From positions 44,438,501 to 44,502,500 of the forward strand of contig CM075675.1 in assembly GCA_037962975.1 (NCBI GenBank): DNA of 64,000 bases. Reading direction: 5' to 3'. This DNA is from Clitoria ternatea. Lineage: Eukaryota > Streptophyta > Magnoliopsida > Fabales > Fabaceae. A program made the translations under genes and the position numbers. The notes beneath the pieces were generated by a model, which was not told the DNA's origin, ran no database searches, and was given only the letters and a program-made list of their open reading frames with translations. Shown one piece after another: positions 1-12,699 of the stretch (positions are counted from its first letter, which is position 1; each line of letters starts with the position of its first letter).

Positions 1-1
1 C

Positions 2-58
2 AGTACTCGCTCTGATGTAGAACTTTTATTAAGAGAGGGTATTGACCTATATGGCAAA
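2..58 (+). CDS. possible C-terminal end of a gene truncated by the window edge
   Basis: The first bases read as an open 19-residue tail containing LLLREGIDLYGK, followed by TGA. The next 200 bases are AT-rich and look like a 3' UTR, with AATAAA near 238-243. The frame is open to the window edge, but the stretch is so short that chance is possible. I do not recognise the protein. The alternative is non-coding transposon interior. Confidence 0.22.
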
Positions 59-1800
59 TGAGAAGCTGTATATGATAAGTTTTCAATGTTTGGAATTGCT
101 GATTGATATTGTACTGATAGAACTACCTGTAGGCTACAGTAGAATTATCTGCCAATGTATACTAAGTACCTAATCATGCGCAATCTATTTATATAATCTA
201 CATGTGCAATGGAAGTATTTGTTATTGTCCACGTTTCTAATAAATCTGCTAGTCAGGCGGTTTAAACTTTGAGAAAAATAGTTCCCACTTACTTGGAAAA
301 CTCAATTCTACTAAAACTCAATTCTCACTGTAACGTATACTAATTCTGGTTAGTTCTTTTACAGTACCAGTTTGTTGGAGAAACCAAAAGAAGGATAATG
401 TTTTAACAAAATCAAGTTTTAACAAAATCAAGTTTACTCTTAATCAAATTTCATAAAATAATTCTACCGATCGCTCCAAAACTATGTAAACATGTAGCGT
501 GTTTGGTTCACCTGTCTGACTTATTGGGTGAAAAGGTGCATTAATAACACACATTTAAAAGAAAAACTAAAGAAAAAAAAAAGAATAACAACATTTGACA
601 TATAACGGATGCTCAAAAGCATGCTGATATCACTTCTTTATATTTAAACAAAAAAACTATGGTGCACAATCATCATAATGTGTTAACAGTACCATACAAA
701 TCACAATACAAAAAGGAACTAGAATTGCAGGAGGTATTCCTCCTCCCAGCAATGATGATGATTTCTTCATCTGTTTAAGAGCCAAATCTTAGGAGAAATC
801 AAAGATTGCAGGCAAAAGAAATCCAAGAAATCACCAAAACTTCTAGGCCTGTTCTTGATAATTAAAATGAATGTTGTGATAAGCTTCATGATAAACCCAA
901 AGCAAGTGAACTGTTAAATTGTCACTATGCAGTGCAGAGAATTATAACTAACACCTCTATTTCCCTCTCTTTCTGCCATAAAACACAGACTCAGGTTATT
1001 TTCTGCCTTAGGCTTCATTCTTCTCCGTGTTATCTTATTGTAACCACTTCAATAACACACATCTGAGTGGTATAGAGCCCCCAAGGCATTACCTAGCTTT
1101 AGAAGTCAATTTTCAAAGTAATATACTTTATTCATACTTAAGTAAAACATGTCTACTATACTAACCTCGTAACACTATACCACATCAAATATTAAATCAG
1201 ATACACCTTATTTAGACCATCCTTGTTTATGTCTCAAAAATTAAATTTTGGTATCACAAAACAGCATGACCTAAGAAAATAAATTTCTGTTACTCACTAT
1301 ATTGTACACGGATCATGTCAACTCTTTTTTTTTCTTTCATTTTTCATTTGGCAAAATAAACTAATGATAATTCCCAGCCATATAAAAATCAACAGAAACG
1401 AACAAAAATGTGAAAATGTAAAAACTTTGGGTTCGTTTTTCCTTTAGGTCCACAGAATAAATGTGAAGCAGCAATCAATCAACCATCCAAGCACAGATAA
1501 GGCTGAGAGATAAGCCACTCCTAGTGCTCACACATACACACTGACCACACCACACTAAAAAAATAAAATAACACATGATTTTAACATACTTATATTTATA
1601 TATACATATACACACACATCTGTTTTCCAACTTTGTCCTCCCAAAAAACCACTCACTGCGCATATGTTAAAATTGCAGAAAGCACAAATGAACAATCAAT
1701 GTAACAGAATAGGAGACAAGAGAGATGAATTCGAGTTTCAAGTGGGAAGAATTAAAGACAGACGGAGGGAGGAACGAAGGGAAGAGAAAAGAATGTTTAC
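59..1800. other. AT-rich stretch, no convincing gene
   Basis: No exon chain is visible on either strand. The region is AT-rich with scattered stops. A splice-donor-like GTAAAC on the minus strand at 1800-1795 ends a GC-rich segment (1801-1990), so much of this stretch could be an intron of a minus-strand transcript, either from the CACTA element on the right or from a host gene. It also contains the small ORF at 657-770. Confidence 0.4.
657..770 (-). CDS. 37-codon ORF with one hydrophobic segment (doubtful)
   Basis: Minus-strand ATG at 770 and TAG at 657-659. The short product starts MKKSSSLLGGG and has a hydrophobic stretch of about 18 residues (PPAILVPFCIVICMVLL) and an acidic tail. A pyrimidine-rich tract and an AG lie just before the ATG, so it could open an exon. 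No family is recognised. A random ORF of this size is expected in AT-rich DNA, so this is a candidate only. Confidence 0.15.
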   Translation of the reverse strand: MKKSSSLLGGGIPPAILVPFCIVICMVLLTHYDDCAP

Positions 1801-2718
1801 CTGGGTTTCTCGAAGAACCTGAGTGTCAAACCGCCGGTGGTGCGACGCGCGACGGTGCTAGGCGGCTCGCCGACGAAGCTATATCGGAGACAGCGCTGGA
1901 GGGCGACGCGAGGGAGAGGGAAGGGCTGAGTCTGAGAGGGAAAGCAGATTACTGTTAGGGGAAATGATTTGGGGGGAGGGAAAGCCCCTGTCTGTCGAGT
2001 TAGATTAAAATATTAGCGACGGAACCCACACCGTCCCTAAAAAAGTCACTAAACTGGCAGATATAGCGACGGAATGAAATATCCGTCACAAATTAGTGAC
2101 GGAATACAACAGTCGTCGCTAAATTTGGTTACTTTTAGCGACGGCGCACAATATCCGTTACAAAATAGCGACGGCTACGCAAATCCGTCCCTAATCTCCT
2201 GAAACGTAGCGACGGTGGAAACCCACCGTCACTAAAATCAATTATTAAAAGAAAAAATTGGTGGGAAACGAAATCTATAGCGACGGTCGAACTAATCCGT
2301 CACTAATTACGTCACTAATTTCCACAACACTAGCGACGGCAAGATTCTCCGTCACTAGCATTGACGGTTCACAGTGACGTCTCAACACCACCGTCGCAAG
2401 TACAAACCATAGCGACGCGTTAAGACCGTCGCTGGACTTGGAGGGAACATTAGCGACGGTAGTTCACCGTCGCAACTGTTTGCCGCCAACTTAAAACCCA
2501 GGCGGGAAACAAAAAATGCTGGAGCTAAAATATAGCGACCATGATAGCGACAGTTTCGACAAGGATTAGCGACCGCGTTGTGTAACGGTCGCTAATACAG
2601 TCGCTAACAAATTCTGGGGTCCTTTTTTGGTGGGGTGGTCGCTAACGCGGTCGCTATTTAGCGACGGGCCTTTGTGGTGGCTAATTTGTGGTAGCTGTTC
2701 AGGGTTTTTTTAGTAGTG
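1801..2718 (-). mobile_element. 5' end of a CACTA (En/Spm) transposon
   Basis: The right edge reads, on the minus strand, CACTACTAAAAAAACCC, the same terminal sequence as the complete CACTA at 48740. It is followed by about 700 bp of TAGCGACGG / CCGTCGCTA subterminal repeats, then a GC-rich segment without ATG that ends in a splice donor (1801-1795). The later element has the same order: terminus, subterminal repeats, leader exon, donor. The second terminus is not in the window, so the element either runs off the left edge or is truncated. TCT at 2719-2721 would be its 3-bp target duplication. It interrupts the retroelement at 2719-5464. Confidence 0.75.
2010..2700. repeat. CACTA subterminal repeats, TAGCGACGG in both orientations
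   Basis: At least twenty copies of the 9-mer TAGCGACGG or its complement CCGTCGCTA, plus close variants with GACC, are spaced every 20-40 bp in both orientations. In the En/Spm family such motifs are binding sites for the element-encoded TnpA-like protein. The head-to-head arrangement allows hairpin folding. Confidence 0.8.
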
Positions 2719-3239
2719 TCTTATCCTGAAATCAACACCATTTCAAGGATAAGAATACCGACTATTTACAGCTGATCACATTACAGTTCCAACACTTAAC
2801 AATTTATCACGCAATGTCATATAACTTCATAGCATATAGTCAGTATTCCTTGGCCTTGGACCTTTCAAGTCCGCTCTGATACCAAAATGAAACATTCGGG
2901 CTAAATAAGGACAAGCCCGAAAATCAGGGGAAATTTTTCACGTTCAAAACCGGAATTGGGAAGAAGAAAATGGAGTCAGGGTGTCAATCGCTTGGCGAGA
3001 TCCTAGTCCGGTTAAACAAAACCAGTAAAAGTCGCTTGAGCGAGCTCCTACTCACCAGAGCGAGTCCCTACACTCGGTGTATGCCTTCATACGAAATCGA
3101 AATCGGAAAATCCTTTCACTCAGGGATGGTCCCATCAGGTCATGCCTCACTCAGAATTTCTCACACATAGTCAGATCCTTATTCTTCACCTGGAAGGTCT
3201 CATCTTGGACATGGTTCACACGGAAGCATTTTAATTCTC

Positions 3240-3840
3240 ATCCAGAGATGATTCTCTTGGTTAAACCTCACTCAGAAACCTTTAAACCTTCCTTCACTCG
3301 GGAGTAGTCCTCTTGGGCATATCTCACTCGGAACTATTTTAACCTTTCCTCACTCGGAAGAGATTCTCTCAGCTAAGTCTCACTCGGAAACATCTTGACT
3401 ATCCTTCCCTTGGAAGTAGTCCTCTCGGACACGTCTCACTTGGATCCATTTTAACCTTTCCCACTCGGAAGAGGTTCTTTCAGCTAAATCTCACTCGGAA
3501 ACATCTTGACTATCCTTCCCTCAGAAGTAGTCCTCTCGGACACGTCTCACTTGGATCTATTTTAACCTTTCCTCAATCGGAAGAGGTTCTCTCAGCTTTG
3601 TCTCACTCAGAAACATCTTGACTATCCTTCCCTCGGAAGTAATCCTCTCGGACACATCTCACTCGGAACCATTTTAACATTTCTTCACTCGAAAGAGGTT
3701 CTCTCAGCTTTGTCTCACTCAGAAACATCTTTACTATCCTTCCTTCGGAAGTAGTCCTGTTGGACATGTCTCACTCGGAACGGTTTTAACTTTTCTTCAC
3801 TCGGAAGAGGCTCTCTCAACTATGTCCCACTCGAAACTAT
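3240..3840. repeat. tandem repeats of about 111 bp inside the LTR
   Basis: About five degenerate copies of a unit containing CACTCGGAAGAGGTTCTCTC, then ACATCTTGACTATCCTTCC and TCGGAAGTAGTCCTCTCGG. Copies of the CACTCGGAAGAG core start near 3351, 3462, 3573 and 3686. Confidence 0.8.
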
Positions 3841-4645
3841 TTAATCTTTGACATTTCTCATACAACAACACTCCCAGGATAATTCAAGCAACATCATAAC
3901 ATTACTTATATATATTTCCATAATCCAGGATAGTTCAAACTTATGTATATATATATTCAAAACAAAACGATATACATATGAGCCGGCCAAGGCTATATCA
4001 CCACTATATACAATAAGTACACTACATCTGTACAAGTACTCCACATATGGACTTGATGATCTCTCATCTTTCGTCATCCCGACCTAAATCCACTAAAAAT
4101 ATAGCCACAAGTAGGGGTGAGCATTATACATGTTAAATGACAGTTACTGACTCGGATCAATCATCCAATTCTTAACTATGCTATATGATGTCTCCAACAA
4201 ACAACAACATACACTATCATTCAATGTAATTACTCACATAACATCATCAAATCAGAACTTACTCAACTCATTCAGGGCTATATAATTCATGTTATTCTCA
4301 GTACTACATACACACGACCATACAAGTCATATTGCTCCCAGCAACATTAATCAGTGTGCATACATTCAATCAGTCGGATCCAATTGTTCATTATTAAGTT
4401 TTATGTTGCAACATAGGCTCTCAGCCTTATACTCAGCTCTCAGCTGATCCGACCGTTTTACTGGTACCAAACCGTTTGCCCTCTCATGTAACACAGTTAC
4501 TCTCAGCGACAACGGTAGTGTTACGGGTAGCCCTGAGTCCCACTCAGTCGGCTTGCCTTGAGTCCCACTCAAGGTCTTTCATAGTATCTCATGTATATAC
4601 ATTTGATTACTATTTCAATAATAAGCATCTCACGCTGTATGCCCT

Positions 4646-4810
4646 CGGCATTCACATTATCATTAACATGCATCTCATGCAAGCACTCGGCATTCTCATT
4701 CACATTAACATGCATCTCATGTAAGCACTAGGCATTTTCATTATCATCAATATGCATCTCATGCAATCACTCGGCATTCTCATTATCATCAACATGCATC
4801 TCATACAATT
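4646..4810. repeat. four copies of a 42-bp tandem repeat
   Basis: The core CGGCATTCTCATTATCATC followed by ACATGCATCTCATGCAA recurs at 4646, 4688, 4730 and 4772 with few differences. It lies within the LTR at 2888-5464. Confidence 0.85.
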
Positions 4811-5464
4811 CAACATACAATCATGGACGGAAATCAACATAACACTACATAACTCATAGATATCACATATCCGGGTATTTCGTAAGTTATCACTCAACCA
4901 GAACACACCAAGCATCACATTTCAAAGTTATAAAACAAACAGTATATCAATTTCACCCGGAACCCGTCCATAAACTATTCATTTGAAATGTACAGCCCCC
5001 CTACCTGGAATAAGAGATTCCAGAAGCTCCTCAAGCTATTCAACGTTGACTGATCGCTCTCCGATCACTCTTTCTCGATCAAACGACCTTCGATTCCAGT
5101 CTTCAACCTCCGAACTCAACTTCGGAGATACCCCCAAGCTGTCCGCTCTCTCGAACAGCCCCGACCTTGCCAACAATGGAGGATTTCGAAACTCTTAGAC
5201 ACCCCAACGCTGCCTACGAGGAGTGGATGAAGAAGAAGAAGCCTGATTGAATTTTGGAGGGAACAAGAATGGTGTCACTGCATGCACGAAAAAGAGAAAT
5301 AAGCTCAATTCTCTCTTCCTTTTTCCCAGCTTAGCGTAAGTGGCAGAGAGAGAGATGAAAATCATTTATATTGTTAAGAGGGGCACATGCGTAATCTCCA
5401 TACCACTTTTAGTTATTCAGCTATTAACTTTAATTTGCCCATTAATGCTCGGTTAGGATGTTAC

Positions 5465-7620
5465 AGAGAAAATGAAGGAAACAATTTTTTCTTTTCTTCT
5501 AGCATGCACACGAGAGAGAAGAATGGAAGTGAGGAAAAAAATGAATTGAAACTAATGAAGTGAAGGGTAATTTTATCTTTTTGTTCGTTTAGTTAATTTT
5601 TAAAACTAATTGATCAAGTTACCCAAACCTACCTAAATAAAATTCAGAAATTAACGTGTCCACCATTAATTAAATTAACATTTTCAATTTTAATTATTTG
5701 ATTAACAAAATTAACCAATAATTAAAACTGAGATGTTACTCAACGTGTTAGACCAATTAGCTCTTATAAAGTGTTAGATCTTATTAGTTTTCTCAAAGCT
5801 TTTAAGTTCTTTTACATAATTTTAAAGAAGCTTCAAGTTGATCATTCATTCATGAGGCTTGTCAGTGACAGACATCTCTAAAGGTGGGGAACAAGTTTAG
5901 CTACAGTTAGTGAAATCTAAGTTTATGAAAGTGCAAACATGACATCAATAGTGAAAAATGAACAATGTGAAATGGACTAGTGATCCTTCTTACATCAAAA
6001 TAGTGATTTATGGTCATCTAAATGCTGCATATCTAGCATATAAAACAAATAACAATATATAATTATATGTGTTTTTATATCCGAGATCGTTTTCATATAT
6101 TTTTGCTTTTGACATTCAAGATTTGTTGTTTGATGATTTTTTTTAGCGATTTGAACTTCCTAAACAGTATGACATTAATCCTTATATTTTATTTCTTTCA
6201 CTCCTTTTTATTTTTAAAAAATATTTTTAATGTTTATAAACATAGTTAAATTTATAAACATGATTAAATTCATAGTAATTAAATTTTTTTTATCCATACA
6301 AATTTAAACACTTTTAGAAATAGTTTTTATTATGTATGTGTTAGAAACGTCATTTTAGTATAAATAGTTTCTATATATCTTCCTAGTATATGATATGTTT
6401 AAATGTATCACAATATAGTAACCAGGTTTTAAGGTCATTTCCCAAAAAAAAAATACTTTAAAGTCAACCAAACTTTAGCCAAAATGGTCAACCAAATTAG
6501 TGTAATTATTTAAAGATTGAATTAAAAAAAGTAAATAAAAAGAAAAAATCTAATTACATTAATGAAGAGTACATTAGAAATTCTAGCTAATAACATCATT
6601 TTGTATATATCAATTAATTATATATTTTGGTGTGTATAATTTCTTCTTTATAGATAATTCAAATATAGAAGTTTAATCAAACCTATGTTGCTTCAACTAG
6701 TTACACATTAAATCAAATATTATTACATATGTGATATTATATACATGTATGTGTGTGTGTTTTATGAGATTAAAAGTTTTTTATTAATCTCAACTATCCA
6801 TTATATGGTTGTATATTTGTTCCTCTCACTCTTACATAAAAAATATATATAGAATTTAGTTTATTTACATAGTGAATTACCATGAGAATGCATGATTTAT
6901 TTCATCCTGGAAGGTGAAAAATATTTTCACTTCTCTGATAAACTAATATTCCTAACGAACTTCAATTCAATTGTTAGACCCAAGAGCTGTTGGTTGTTGG
7001 AGTTTCTTTCCTGTTGACATTATTGAAAAGAGATAATTACAAACAACTTTCATTACCAAGTTAGTTGATAACCTGAAAACGAAAACTCAGAAGATGTTGG
7101 TCGATTTCGTGACAGACAGCAAACCACAAATGTTAGCAAATCTTTTTTTTTTTATTCAATACCTCTTCTCAATTCATCATGCTTATTGGTTAAAGGAGCT
7201 TTCTATAGCATTTATGTGATCAATCATAAAAATTTATGTAGTAAAATATAATTCTTTAATATAATTAATTTAAGTTTTTAAAGATTCTTTTACTCACTCT
7301 TTGACATTTATAAATTTTACAATTAACTTCTACTGCTACTTACTATTAAGACGACATTAGCTTGTTTGGTGTGGTATCGAATATAGATAAAGCCACCTGT
7401 AATTAGAAGCCGTGAAAATTGATTACTTAACAAATTTCATCCGTTTATTCTGGAATTTGTTATCTTATATCAACTGCAAAACTAATAAAATGGTTTTTCT
7501 AACGTGTGCATAATAAAACCGTCAGTTAAAAAATTTGTTTTAATTTTTAAAAATGTATGCATAATAAAAAATAAAAATTTTATGAGAATTCATAGTTCGT
7601 AACTTTTATAAGAAAAATAG
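5465..7620. other. AT-rich intergenic DNA, nothing recognised
   Basis: No exon chain, transposon terminus or RNA gene was found. Open frames here (for example 6067-6249) are low-complexity Phe/Leu/Ile-rich and look like chance. Confidence 0.5.
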
Positions 7621-7621
7621 A

Positions 7622-7836
7622 AAAGGTGTTTGTTTACAAAATATTCAAAAAAAACTTTTAGATTATTTTTTAAAGAAAAAATATAGAAGTTTTTAAAGAA
7701 GTTTTCCAAGAAAATTGTAAAATGGAAAAGTTTTTAAAGAATTTTTCTAACTTTCCAGAAAATGAAAATTTTGAAAAATGAACAAAAAACTTTTCCTAGA
7801 AAACTAAAATAATTTTCTGTAATTAAACGTAGCCTA
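7622..7836. mobile_element. short MITE-like inverted-repeat element
   Basis: About 210 bp of A/T-rich sequence is bounded by AGGTGTTTGTTTAC on the left and, inverted on the right, AGGCTACGTTTAATTAC. The interior contains many TTTTTAAAGAA-like palindromic pieces. No clear target duplication was identified, so the superfamily is open. Confidence 0.4.
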
Positions 7837-7944
7837 AACATTTAAGTCAAAATTATAAATATTTATAATTGAAATATCAGAAAAAATCATAAAGAAATTA
7901 TCTATACTTATTTTCTAAAGTAATTCAAATGATTTAATTGATCT

Positions 7945-10165
7945 CGTCAGTATGGGAATTGTCCAACCTAAGTATGTAATTAACCAACTAATATGTAATG
8001 CTCTGGCCAGTATAAGTATGATCTGGCCGTTATGGAAGTTACTAAGCTCAGTCTAATTCGGTGTTCTTCCAAGGTGAGGGGCGAAATGTGGTGCTACCTA
8101 CAAAGACACTCCAATGCTTTAGTTAATATGTGGCATACTAAAGCTTAAGCTTGAGAGGGAAGAAATGGTTCACAAAAAAGGTGCATACCTTACAATAATG
8201 TCTATGTCAGTATCATTTACGTAAAGTGTAGGGAAAGTTGAGATAAGCATAATAATTTTTAACACCTTTGCAGACACTTTCCGGTATTACCCAGTTATGG
8301 ACTATTAACCTCGAGATGATACCAATTTATGCTTCATACTACTTGTTATAGGTTATGGTAGTCTCATTACCCCGTGGCCTCGAAGATACTCTATATCACT
8401 AGCTAAGTGTCAGTATAAGCCTTATGACTCGAGAGTTTCTTTAATAGGCGATGTCACAAGTCTTTAAAATATTACCTTTTAGTGTAGTCGATAACATTTT
8501 AGTTTTTCTTTTAGTGTGACCCATTCAAAGTTGTCTCCTTTTGTGGTTGAGTCTTTGGAAATGCAATATGGAGGTTTCTGATTGGGTATGACGTTTCACT
8601 TTCTTTATGGCCATTGTTCGATATGCGAAGCGTCACTTCTACACGATGTATTCATTACGTCATTAGTTGGCACCTTTTTGCCCCCAAGGCTCAACTATAA
8701 GGGGGAATCATTTGAGTTTCTCACTTTATTACTCTCGTGTCAGACTATATTTCAAAAATTTTCTAACTGTACTTATATTTTTAAATTTAGATGATATAGT
8801 TAATTGTTGTCTCTCTTAGGCCAAACTTAACTATCTCATTTGATTGTTGTTGCTCTTGGGCCAATCTCAAATGGTAAGCTTTTGCAAGTCGTACTCATAC
8901 TAGAAGATCTTAGCGACATAGTTAATTGCTATCTCTCTTTGGGATTCTAACAATCTCAGTTGATTGTAATCATTCTTAAGATATGATTCAATCAATCTGG
9001 GGTACTAAATGATGCTTTTTGATAACAATTCTACACAATAATTAAGTTATAATCTAGGTTAATCTAAGGTGCCAAATGATGCTCCTTAACAACAATTATA
9101 AAGACTAAGTTATGATATGAGATTCCATTTCAGGATGCTAAGTGATGATCAAGGATGTCAATCTGAGGTGCTAAGTATGGATCTAAGGTGCAAATCTAGG
9201 TTGTTAAATGTAGCTCCCTGATGACAGTTCTCAAGACTAAGTTATAATTTGGGGTGTCATTCTAAGATGCTAAGTAACGGTCAAGGATGCTAATTCAAGG
9301 TGCTAAGTGTAATAGATCTAAGGTGTAAATCTAAGATGCTAAATGTTGCTCATTGATGACAGTTTTGGAGACTAAGTTACGACCCAGGGTGTTATTTCAG
9401 GATGCTAAGTGAAAAATTAGGATGCCAATCTGAGATGCTAAGTGTAGTTTTGAGGTACAAATGTAGGGTGTAAATGTTGCTCCTTGATGAAAAATCTGAA
9501 GACCAGGATGCTAATATGGGATGCCAAATGATACTTATTGATGTCAACTTTGGAGACTAAGTTGTGATCCATGATGCTAAATGATGATGTGAGAATAACT
9601 TCAACGAGTCCTATCAGATGTGCTAATGATTTGGTCAACACAGGGGTTGTTGGGCCTAAGTATGTAATGAGTTACCGATATGTAATGCTCTGGTCGATAT
9701 GGGTATGATCTAGTCAATATGTGGATTACTGAGCTCGAGTCCAAGTTAGTGCCCTTTCTAAGATGAGAGACGAAATGCGGTGTCATCTATAAGGATACTC
9801 TAATGCTTAAGTCAAAATTTGGTATACCAAAGCTTAAGCTTAAGAGGGAAAAATGGACATACCTTAACACACAAATGCATAGGTAGTTGTAGTTGAAGGG
9901 GTGCATACCTTGCAATGGTGCCAATGTTGGTACCTTTTCCATAAAGTGCGAAGAAAACTAACTCAAACACTAATTTTTTACACCTTTGTAGATGTTTTTC
10001 GATATTTCCCTAGTATGGACTATTAACCTAGAGATGCTAATGATTTATTCTTTTATATCGGTTGTCATGGGTTATAGTAACCTTGTTACCTTGGAGCATC
10101 AAGGATATCGAACTAGGTTTCAGTATAGGCCTTATGATACCAATATCAGTATCAAGCCTAAACCA
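7945..10165 (+). mobile_element. decayed non-autonomous LTR-like element with 0.5-kb direct repeats
   Basis: Two diverged direct repeats, about 7945-8475 and 9640-10165, share long collinear stretches: CCTAAGTATGTAAT, TATGTAATGCTCTGG, the AAAGCTTAAGCTT block, GGTGCATACCTT, and ACACCTTTG. They flank 1.1 kb of tandemly repetitive, non-coding DNA. The layout is that of LTRs around a gene-less interior. The repeat shares the block ATCTATAAGGATACTCTAA with the retroelement starting near 60.1 kb, so both belong to one family. No primer site or target duplication was located. Confidence 0.5.
8860..9600. repeat. degenerate tandem repeats between the two LTR-like copies
   Basis: The phrase GACAGTTTTGGAGACTAAG, preceded by AAATG(A/T)TGCTC, recurs near 9008, 9069, 9206, 9340, 9472 and 9526. 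Spacings are about 55-60 or 135 bp. GGTGCTAAGTG-like phrases lie between copies. Divergence is high, so the array is old. Confidence 0.6.
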
Positions 10166-10169
10166 TTGA

Positions 10170-12115
10170 TATTATGACTTTTTTATTTGATATACTTTAT
10201 TTGAGTTTAAGTTTGACTGAACTATTATCAATAGTAAAATTCCTTCAACTTAATTATATGATCTTGACATGTTCAATTATCTATTAACATGTAACTTTGA
10301 CGAACAAAATATATTTTCTTATAGTTAAAAACCTTAACATTTTATTTTTCTAATAATTTTGAAAGCAACTTTAACTATTAGAGACTATATTTTAATCATA
10401 CAAATCACACGTCATTAACTAATTGGACATACTAAAACTATCTAATAAACTGAGATGTAATTTAGTTAGTCATATAAATATTTATGATGGATTCAAGTTC
10501 AAAATATAAACTTAAATAAGAAAATATTCAATAAAAAAGATACTTCATATACCAAAACAAAAAAATCCTTAATTTATAGGGAATAAAAACTTAACTAAAA
10601 ATAAGTTTTGATAATTTTGTTTATTTCTTCCTTATTTTACACTTATAAAAGACAATTAAACTTCATTCTATAAAATTAAGTGTGAATTATAGTTTTTAAA
10701 GTATCATAAATTAATAAGTGAGACTTGTATAATTTTGATGATTAATTTAAAGTTTTGCGGGTTAAAATATTTAGTTCATTGAACAGAACATGTGCCTTTA
10801 CTCACCACCACACAAACATAGCCAATATCTAAGTCACCATCCTATTGTTGTCCACCAAACAACAGAACAAACTCTCCTCAACCGTCCCCAACCTTTCATG
10901 TTTCTTAACTTCTTTATAATTATTTGTGTTGTTCTTTAAAGGTTAACATTATCTCCATTTCATGCAGAATGGGAAGTAAATCTGCATCTAGTCATTTGTT
11001 TTTTCACTTTGATTCCATAGCATCTATTTATAATGGATAGTTAAACAACTTGATATTTTATGTTCAAGAATCTCAGCTAACATTGTAAAAGAAAATCAAA
11101 GCTTTTAACCACTTTAAGAATTCAACACTTCTACTTTGAAAATGAAAATATATGACAAACACTTATTAGGAATCTCAAAACTTACACAAAAGTCATACAC
11201 GGAGGGGGAATTGGGTACGGTGCAGTTGAGAGAGTATTTACATTTCAGACAGTGTTAATTTTTTAAGTTCGTTACTTTTAAAACCGATTGTTAAAATTAT
11301 CTTTTATTGGTTACAAAAGTAACTAATTTTAAAAGTCTAATTTTATCCATCATACACTTATTTAAGAGTTAGTGTAATCATGTATTTTAGTTTTTAAAAT
11401 TTTAAATTAACATTATAAAATAGTATTAATTCCAGTTCTTTTGTATTATATATTTTATTGTCAAATTATCTTTAAAAAAGATAAACTATAAATTGTTTTA
11501 AAGACTAAAAATGCATAACTTATAAAATCTAAATCACTAACCTTAAACTTTACTCCCAACCATTAATTTACACACTATAAAGAAAAAAAGAACAATTCAT
11601 TTTCTTACGAAGATGTTTTTCAGCTGATTTTTTTATAAGATTTTTCAGCTGAATTTTTGCGTTTACGCACAAATTTGAACGTAAAATCACTTTCTCAAAA
11701 AAAAAATCAAATATTTAATTCTTAAACTAATAATTTCTGTGCTTATTTATGTAACAAAAATAAATAAATCTGTCGGCAAAGACTTCATATATAGTTATTA
11801 TCTTTATCTCATTGGCTCCAATTTTTGTATACAATTGTGGTTTCTAAAACTTAGTTTATAGAGTAAAATGTTCCATTCAATGTGCCTCGAACACTTTGTG
11901 CACAATAGTACATAACAATTCTTGAGATTTCTTGATCCATTCATTAAATAAAACTCAATATATCTAACAAGCACAACCTAAGTTTTTTTATTTTCTGCGT
12001 TTATATATATGAAAAATGTTAATAAATTTACAAGAAATTTTTTTGTCAATAATACAATTTTTTAATTTCTAATTAATTCTGTAATTATTTTTTTACTTTT
12101 TTAAAACATAACCAA

Positions 12116-12120
<5 letters not shown>
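10170..12120. other. AT-rich intergenic DNA, nothing recognised
   Basis: No coding exon, terminal repeat or RNA gene is visible on either strand. A few pyrimidine- or purine-rich stretches (10795-10900, 11200-11260) have no attached open frame. Confidence 0.5.

Positions 12121-12160
<40 letters not shown>
12121..12160. repeat. (TA)20 microsatellite
   Basis: Forty uninterrupted bases of alternating T and A. Likely polymorphic in length. Confidence 0.95.
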
Positions 12161-12163
<3 letters not shown>

Positions 12164-12699
12164 CAATGCCTTAACACATATTAGGAAAAAGTCAGATGTG
12201 TTTTTTCTTGAGTAAGTATTAAAGTTTAGTCTTGATAACTTAGAATTTAATCCTTCTTTTAAATCCTTTTTATAAGATCATATTTTGAAATATTTTTTAA
12301 TCTTTTTCATAAGACTTTTACAATATGTATTTATTATTCTTTTTTCTAATACATATTGTTATAAATTACATTATAAGAAAAAACGCATGGGGCATGACAC
12401 CTAAAAAGAAATGTCCTGTAGTAAAGGCAAATATGTCTACCTCACACACTATTTTTTTTTTATGCAAAAGCCACCTCTGTCACCTATGCCTTATATCATG
12501 TGTAACTTTGGGACGCAGAATATGACATCCTAAGCCATATGTCCCCCTGTTTTATTTTTTTAAAATTATTGTTATTATTATTAACATGTGAGAAATATAT
12601 AAATAAAATGAAATATTATTAAATAGCAAAAATATATATACTTATATAATGTTTGAATAAGATACAATACAACTGAAATAAAAAAAAAACTAAAAATTA

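Larger units (their letters stand above)
2719..5464 (-). mobile_element. gypsy-type LTR retrotransposon: 5' LTR and primer-binding site
   Basis: On the minus strand an LTR of about 2.6 kb runs from TGTAACATCC (5464) to a TGTTTCA end near 2888. A Met-tRNA primer site TGGTATCAGAGCGGAC follows immediately (complement at 2868-2883). About 150 bp of internal sequence remains before the CACTA terminus at 2718. The long LTR with TGTAACA...TGTTTCA ends and tandem repeats suits a plant gypsy element. No gag or pol is visible here. Whether the rest lies left of the window, beyond the CACTA, cannot be seen. Confidence 0.7.
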
